Assembly (NCBI RefSeq): GCF_017599305.1
Contig: NZ_JAGFWR010000001.1
Location: 496,001-560,000, forward strand
Reading direction: 5' to 3'
From: Micromonospora antibiotica
Lineage (GTDB): Bacteria; Actinomycetota; Actinomycetes; Mycobacteriales; Micromonosporaceae
Length of the DNA stretch: 64,000 nt
Shown: piece by piece, positions 59,843-64,000 of the stretch
Layout: each line of letters begins with the position of its first letter
Position numbering within the stretch: position 1 is the stretch's first letter
Position numbers and translations under genes: made by a program
The notes under the pieces: model-generated
What the model saw: the letters and a program-made list of their open reading frames with translations, nothing else
Databases searched by the model: none
Told to the model about the DNA's origin: nothing

Positions 59843-61392
59843 CGGCGCACCACCGGGGCGAGGCGGCTGTGCCGGGGGCGACGCCACGCGCCCGCCCCGG
59901 CCTCGATGAAACGGGACAGCAGCCGGGCGTCGTAGCCGACCCGCAGCAGCTGGCCGCGGACCCGTTCCGGCAGGTGGCGGGGGATGGCCCGACCGTCCGG
60001 GCCGGGCCCGAACACGGTGGTGGTGGTGATCCGGTTGGCGTCGCCGACGCCGATCACCTCCTCGACGTGGGAGACGAACCGGTGCTTGCGTCCGCCGATC
60101 GCGGTCTCGTCCTCGACGGTGACGTAGACGATCAGGTCGAGGGCGTTGCCGGCCATCCGGCGGGCCTGGTCGACGGTCATCTCCCGGCCGTGCGCCAGCG
60201 CCAGCTCGATGATCCGCTCGCTCACCCCGCCGGGGGTACGGGCGTGGATGGTGCACATCGATCCCCGGCTGGTGGTCATCGCCTGGAGCATCGGCACGAT
60301 CTCCCGGGACCGGACCTCGCCGACGATGATCCGCAGTACGCCCATCCGCAGCGACACCGGGATCAGGTCGGCGATGCTCACCTCACCGGCCGGTCGACCG
60401 TCCAGGCCACGTTCGCCGTGCCCCTCCCGGGATTCGAAGCTCATCACCGCCCGGTGCTTGTCGCCGCGCCGGGCCGGCAGCAGTTCCCGGCTCTCCTCCA
60501 GCAGCACGTACGGTTCGTCGGGCGGGATCTCGTCCATCAGCGCCCGGATGACCGTGGTCTTGCCGGCCCCGGCCAGCCCGGCGACCATGATGTTCAACCC
60601 GGCCCGCATGGACGCCCGCAGGAAGTCACGCAGCAGCGGGTCGATCATCTCGTCCAGGTCGGGGCGGCTGCCGGCCAGGTCGTCGAGGCTGACGTCCAAC
60701 GTGTTGTGCTTGCGGATCACCGCGTAGGGGCGGTGGCTGACCAGGAACACCGCCGCCAACCGGCTGCCGTCGGGCAGTTGCAGGTCAAGCGTCGGCTTCG
60801 AGGTGGACAACGACCGTTCGGTCGCCCCGGCCCGGCGGGCCGCCGCCTGGAGGATCTCCACCAGCTCGTCGTCGCTGTCGGCGATCGGCTCACCCCAGTC
60901 GACGCCGCCGCCGTGGCGGGTGATGCGCACCTGGTCGCAGCCGAGGATGTGCACCTCCTCGATGGTGTCGTCGACCAGCAGGGTCTGTAGCCGGCCCAGC
61001 CCGACCAGCTCGGCGGTCACCTGGTCGAGCAGGGTCCGTTCCTCGTCGGCGCTGAGCGGGGTGCCGGCCCGGCGTACCGCGTCGGCGTAGCCGGAGACCA
61101 CGGCCACGGCGAGCCGGGCCCGCTCGACCTCCTCGGCGTCGGCGTCGAACTCCCGGCCGCGCTGCCACTGGGTGAGTCGTTCGCTCAGCTCCCGGCGCAG
61201 CTCGCGGACCACCGCGAAGTCCACCTTCGGCCGGGGTGGCGCGGTCGGCGCGGGTACCGGCGGGGCGGCGGCCGGTGGCGTCGCCGGGGCGGTGGCGTGG
61301 TGCCGGCCGTTCACCGGGGCCAGCGGCGGCATGGTGGAGGTGACCCCGGGCGGCGGGGTGCGGGGGTCGTGGGAGACCGGCTCAAACCGCAT
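59839..61392 (-). CDS. tadA: Tad pilus assembly ATPase (CpaF/TadA)
   Basis: 517 aa. An N-terminal Pro-rich linker (15-60) precedes the CpaF domain: LVDDTIEEVHILGCDQVRI, the Walker A GLAGAGKTT near 279, an Asp box, Walker B RIIVGEVR and MCTIHARTP His box. It is a hexameric secretion ATPase that drives pilin assembly at the inner membrane. The ATG overlaps the CpaE gene end by 11 bases. Confidence 0.94.
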   Translation of the reverse strand: MRFEPVSHDPRTPPPGVTSTMPPLAPVNGRHHATAPATPPAAAPPVPAPTAPPRPKVDFAVVRELRRELSERLTQWQRGREFDADAEEVERARLAVAVVSGYADAVRRAGTPLSADEERTLLDQVTAELVGLGRLQTLLVDDTIEEVHILGCDQVRITRHGGGVDWGEPIADSDDELVEILQAAARRAGATERSLSTSKPTLDLQLPDGSRLAAVFLVSHRPYAVIRKHNTLDVSLDDLAGSRPDLDEMIDPLLRDFLRASMRAGLNIMVAGLAGAGKTTVIRALMDEIPPDEPYVLLEESRELLPARRGDKHRAVMSFESREGHGERGLDGRPAGEVSIADLIPVSLRMGVLRIIVGEVRSREIVPMLQAMTTSRGSMCTIHARTPGGVSERIIELALAHGREMTVDQARRMAGNALDLIVYVTVEDETAIGGRKHRFVSHVEEVIGVGDANRITTTTVFGPGPDGRAIPRHLPERVRGQLLRVGYDARLLSRFIEAGAGAWRRPRHSRLAPVVRR

Positions 61393-62185
61393 CCGGCACC
61401 CCCTGCGCCGGGGTCGGCCAGGCCAACCGGGCCCGCCGCTGCTCCAGCAGCTCCCGCACCGGGGTCTCCAACGCGGCCGCCGCGCGCATCAGCGGCCGTC
61501 CGGCGCGGATCGTGCCGCCGAAGCTGAGCGCCTGCGCGGTACGCGGGTCCTGCGGCAACCGGGCGATCACCGGCACCCCCAGGGCCTTGCCGATCTCGCC
61601 GGTGCCGTGCCCGTCGCCGACCACCACCAGTCGCAGCGTGCCGGGGGGCACCCGGTGGTTGGTGAAGTCCCGTTCGATCGCCCGGATCATCGACCGGGTG
61701 CCGGAGAGGCCGGGCAGCTGCGCCTGGGTCACCAGCAGCACCACGTCGGCGGCGCGCAGCAGCGGCCACGGCGGCCCGAAGACCTGCAGGCGTCCGCAGT
61801 CGACGATCACGTCGTAACCGGGCCGGCCCTTCTCCAGGGTGTGGAAGTAGTCGGCGAACCGTTGCCACAGCGGGGCGACGCTGCCGGCCTGCGCCGGGTC
61901 GACCACGCCGGGCAGCAGCAGCCGTTCCCGCCTCGGCGCGTCCAGGTCGACCAGTTGGGACCAGAACGTCGACTCCAGGCTGCCGTCGCGCAGCTCGCCC
62001 ACGGCCAGCTCACCGATGCCGCGTGGCCCGTCGAGGGCACCGCCCAGGTAGCCGGCGAGCACCGAGCCGCCGGCCGGGTCGCACTCGGCGAGCACCAGCC
62101 GCCGGTGCCAGCTCAGGGTGCAGGCCAGCGCCGTGGTGGTGACGCCGGGTGAGCCCTTCGCGGAGACCAGCGCGATGATGGCCAT
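61382..62185 (-). CDS. CpaE/TadZ-like MinD-family ATPase
   Basis: 267 aa from the ATG at 62185, two bases after the CpaB stop. The deviant Walker A reads SAKGSPGVTTTA, lacking the second Lys of MinD, and there is the DPAGGSVLAG switch. It positions the pilus at the pole or on the membrane in other Tad systems. The C-terminal part is DLRQ-type helical. Confidence 0.85.
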   Translation of the reverse strand: MAIIALVSAKGSPGVTTTALACTLSWHRRLVLAECDPAGGSVLAGYLGGALDGPRGIGELAVGELRDGSLESTFWSQLVDLDAPRRERLLLPGVVDPAQAGSVAPLWQRFADYFHTLEKGRPGYDVIVDCGRLQVFGPPWPLLRAADVVLLVTQAQLPGLSGTRSMIRAIERDFTNHRVPPGTLRLVVVGDGHGTGEIGKALGVPVIARLPQDPRTAQALSFGGTIRAGRPLMRAAAALETPVRELLEQRRARLAWPTPAQGVPDAV

Positions 62186-62187
62186 GG

Positions 62188-62838
62188 TCAGGCCGCCTCG
62201 GTCAGCACGAGGGCGATCCGGTCCTGCGCGGCCAGCACCACCACCGCCGGGACGTCGCGTACGGCGAGTGCCAGGTAGATCACCACGTCGTCGTTCTCGG
62301 GGACGACGGCGTCGATCACCGTGGCGGTGAACCGGGTGGCCGACGGCTGGTTGTCGGCATCCTCGTCCGGGGTGCTGACCAGCAGCACCTTGTCACCGGG
62401 GTGCAGTTTGCGGGCCGGCACCTTGCTCGGTTCGAGGCCCAACGCGATCTGCTGCTGCCCCTGGCCGAGCAGTGGGGCGTCGGTGAGCTGGGCCATGGTG
62501 AGCAGCGAGCCGGGGACCAGGGACACGGCGGCCCGCTTGCCGACCACCTCGTCCCGCTTCTTCGCCGGCACCGGGGACAGCCCCGCGCCCCCGGAGACCT
62601 GCACACTGACCAGGTCGTCGGCGGCCAGGATGCGGCCCACCTCGACCGGGCGGGCGACCGCCAGGTAGCTGCCGGTGGCCCGCACCGAGGTGACCGCGAA
62701 GGCCGCGCCGAGCCCACCCAACGCGATCAGCAGCACGGCGAGCCCGAGCAGACCGGGCCGGGTACGGCGCTGCCGGACCACCTTGGGTGGGGCGACCGGC
62801 GCGTCCACCGGACCGCTGTTACGGGTGGCCAGACTCAC
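62188..62838 (-). CDS. CpaB/RcpC-like SAF-domain protein
   Basis: 216 aa from the GTG at 62838, behind CGGAG. One N-terminal membrane helix (LLGLAVLLIALGGLGAAFAVTSV) is followed by a SAF-type beta domain (VARPVEVGRILAADDLVSVQV, GKRAAVSLVPGSLLTMAQL). In other Tad systems this protein links the pilus machine to the cell envelope. Confidence 0.82.
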   Translation of the reverse strand: MSLATRNSGPVDAPVAPPKVVRQRRTRPGLLGLAVLLIALGGLGAAFAVTSVRATGSYLAVARPVEVGRILAADDLVSVQVSGGAGLSPVPAKKRDEVVGKRAAVSLVPGSLLTMAQLTDAPLLGQGQQQIALGLEPSKVPARKLHPGDKVLLVSTPDEDADNQPSATRFTATVIDAVVPENDDVVIYLALAVRDVPAVVVLAAQDRIALVLTEAA

Positions 62839-62890
62839 TGGGACATCTCCGTTCGTGGCTGCGGGGCTCGCAGGATCGAGCGGTGGGCGC

Positions 62891-63811
62891 TCATCGGGTC
62901 ACCACCTGGAGTTCCTTGATCTGGATCTCGACGACGCCGCTGGTGCGGGTCTGCGCGATGTCACCGCTGCGGCCACCGCCGACCCAGTGCACGTTCCAGA
63001 AGGTGGTGGCGCTGACCCGGTAGTTGTTGGCCTTGGGGTAGCCGTCGTATCCGCAGGTGGGCGACTTCTTGCCGGCGTTCGGGCCGGTCGTCTTGTAGGG
63101 CGTGCCGGGGCCGGTGCAGGTGACCTTCTTGCCGTTGCCCATGGTCCACACGGTCCGTTGGACCTTGGCGGTGATGGTGACGGTCAGCCCCCGGTCGCTG
63201 GCCGAGGCGGTGAGCGGGCCGAAGTAGTTCTGGCCGGGGCTGGCCCACATCCAGACCGGCAGGCCGACCAGGCCGGGGCCGACGCTGCGCCGGGGCGCCA
63301 CCGAGGCCCTGGGCGGCAGCAGGCTGATCGAGGCGAGCGCCCGGCGGGCCAGCTCCTCCGGGTCGGGCGGGGTGCCGAACCCGGGCGGCGGCCCGTCGAG
63401 CAGCACCATCGACTGGTCGCCCAAGTCCCCGCCGTTGCAGGTCCGGACGTACCACACCTTGCCATCGGCAGCGTCGGGCTGCGGCTCGGCCACCTTGTAG
63501 TAGCAGCCGCTGGCGTTGTCGAACCAGCCGAGCAACGGGTTGTAGCAGGGCAGCGGCTTGCCGTTCCACTGGCACTTCGGGGTGGCGCCGGGGCTGTTCG
63601 GCCCGCCCGGTCCGTCGCCGCCGCCGGGATCACCGGGGGTGCCCGGCTCGTCGTCCCAGACACTGCAGTCGTTCTGACCCGGCGGGCACTCCACCCCCGG
63701 GCCGGCGGCCTGCGCCCGGGCCGGCGCGGCGAACCCGGCCGCGAGCACGGCCACCAGCAGGCCGGCCAGCACCCGACGGAGGGGGAGACGTTCGGTGCTC
63801 CGTGTCAACAT
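62891..63811 (-). CDS. secreted protein upstream of the pilus operon
   Basis: 306 aa. ATG at 63811, behind GAGGACC; the longer frame from 63850 lacks a site. A signal peptide (1-35, ending ARAQAAG) precedes a Gly/Pro/Asp-rich spacer and a Cys-rich domain with about ten Cys (CQWNGKPLPCYNPLLGWFD, GCYYKVAEPQ, VRTCNGGD). A beta domain follows (PVWMWASPGQNYFGPLTASA, TVTITAKVQRTVW, CTGPG). No enzyme motif. It probably belongs to the pilus surface or its envelope tether. Confidence 0.75.
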   Translation of the reverse strand: MLTRSTERLPLRRVLAGLLVAVLAAGFAAPARAQAAGPGVECPPGQNDCSVWDDEPGTPGDPGGGDGPGGPNSPGATPKCQWNGKPLPCYNPLLGWFDNASGCYYKVAEPQPDAADGKVWYVRTCNGGDLGDQSMVLLDGPPPGFGTPPDPEELARRALASISLLPPRASVAPRRSVGPGLVGLPVWMWASPGQNYFGPLTASASDRGLTVTITAKVQRTVWTMGNGKKVTCTGPGTPYKTTGPNAGKKSPTCGYDGYPKANNYRVSATTFWNVHWVGGGRSGDIAQTRTSGVVEIQIKELQVVTR

Positions 63812-64000
63812 GGCTGGTCCTCGTGTGCCGCGCCGGCGCTGATCAGCCACCGGCCGTCCGGGTAGCGGGTCGCGGTGGCGGTCGCCAGGTGCCGGCTTCC
63901 GCCGGAACCGGGCACCACCCGCTTGTCCTTGACATAGACCAGCCGGTAGCCGGTGGCGTCCAGGCAGTCCTGGATCTCCACGGTCGGTGGGTCGCCGTCC
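63805..64000 (-). CDS. partial gene, C-terminus of a probable lipoprotein
   Basis: The last 64 codons of a gene continuing beyond the window; the first complete codon is at 63999 and the stop is the TGA at 63805, overlapping the next start by seven bases. The visible end reads IQDCLDATGYRLVYVKDKR and then TRYPDGRWLISAGAAHEDQPC. Two Cys, one at the end, may form a disulfide. Such short ends are common on pilus-linked lipoproteins, but the N-terminus is unseen. Confidence 0.6.
   Translation of the reverse strand, partial: DGDPPTVEIQDCLDATGYRLVYVKDKRVVPGSGGSRHLATATATRYPDGRWLISAGAAHEDQPC

Overview
The window is very GC-rich DNA with many GTG starts, 4-base GTGA/ATGA gene overlaps and strong GGAGG-type ribosome sites. 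The gene content is typical of a developmentally complex actinobacterium: BldC, DUF397 and DUF5753 regulator pairs, DUF3073, valine dehydrogenase and a Tad pilus. The order purF-purM-(RiPP)-DUF3073-vdh-unknown-bldC resembles the Streptomyces bldC neighbourhood as I remember it. Overall style, and the dispersed GTTGATCAAGAGGTTT repeats, suggest Micromonosporaceae such as Micromonospora. That placement is inference and no 16S gene is present.

Layout. 1-1.83 kb: a LuxR-type response regulator and a secreted alpha/beta hydrolase. 1.87-6.2 kb (minus): a tightly coupled four-gene operon of a Nudix/NrtR-like regulator, a J-domain pseudokinase, a von Willebrand A protein and a divergent adenylosuccinate-synthetase paralogue. 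I regard this as the best candidate for an undescribed system. 6.2-10.2 kb: MaoC hydratase (HtdX-like) and FabG4, divergent from the thiolase FadA2, around a perfect 16-bp palindrome. 10.4-12.5 kb: a secreted TNT-type NADase toxin with a small putative immunity gene, then a lipoprotein. 12.6-14.6 kb: a TetM/OtrA-like ribosomal protection GTPase with an overlapping upstream ORF. 14.7-28.7 kb: purine synthesis (purB, purSQL, purF, purM) with embedded partners (ComB-like phosphatase, sterol-carrier-like protein, a membrane protein with a Tyr/Gly-rich tail).

28.8-30.1 kb: a radical SAM/SPASM enzyme overlapping a 77-aa precursor peptide whose C-terminus holds four aromatic-X-X units, so a multi-cyclophane RiPP. 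30.3-33.5 kb: DUF3073, vdh, an unknown gene and bldC. 33.6-41 kb: mixed metabolism, including an extracellular solute-binding lipoprotein whose two halves appear circularly permuted. 41.1-41.5 kb: tRNA-Glu, -Asp and -Phe on the minus strand. 41.6-49.1 kb: polysaccharide deacetylase, then a light-response/carotenoid cluster (crtE-crtI-idi-MerR/B12 regulator, divergent from crtB-photolyase).

49.1-54.8 kb: an FAD disulfide reductase, an enoyl-CoA hydratase, a DUF397/DUF5753 pair and a Rieske membrane protein, separated by several tandem DNA repeats. 54.8-64.0 kb (minus): a Tad/Flp pilus operon (CpaB, CpaE, TadA, TadB, TadC, small pilin-like protein, two TadE-like and one TadG-like protein, LysM membrane protein). 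It is preceded by a secreted protein and a lipoprotein-like gene that runs off the window.

Functions were assigned by reading motifs in the translated sequence. No database search was run.
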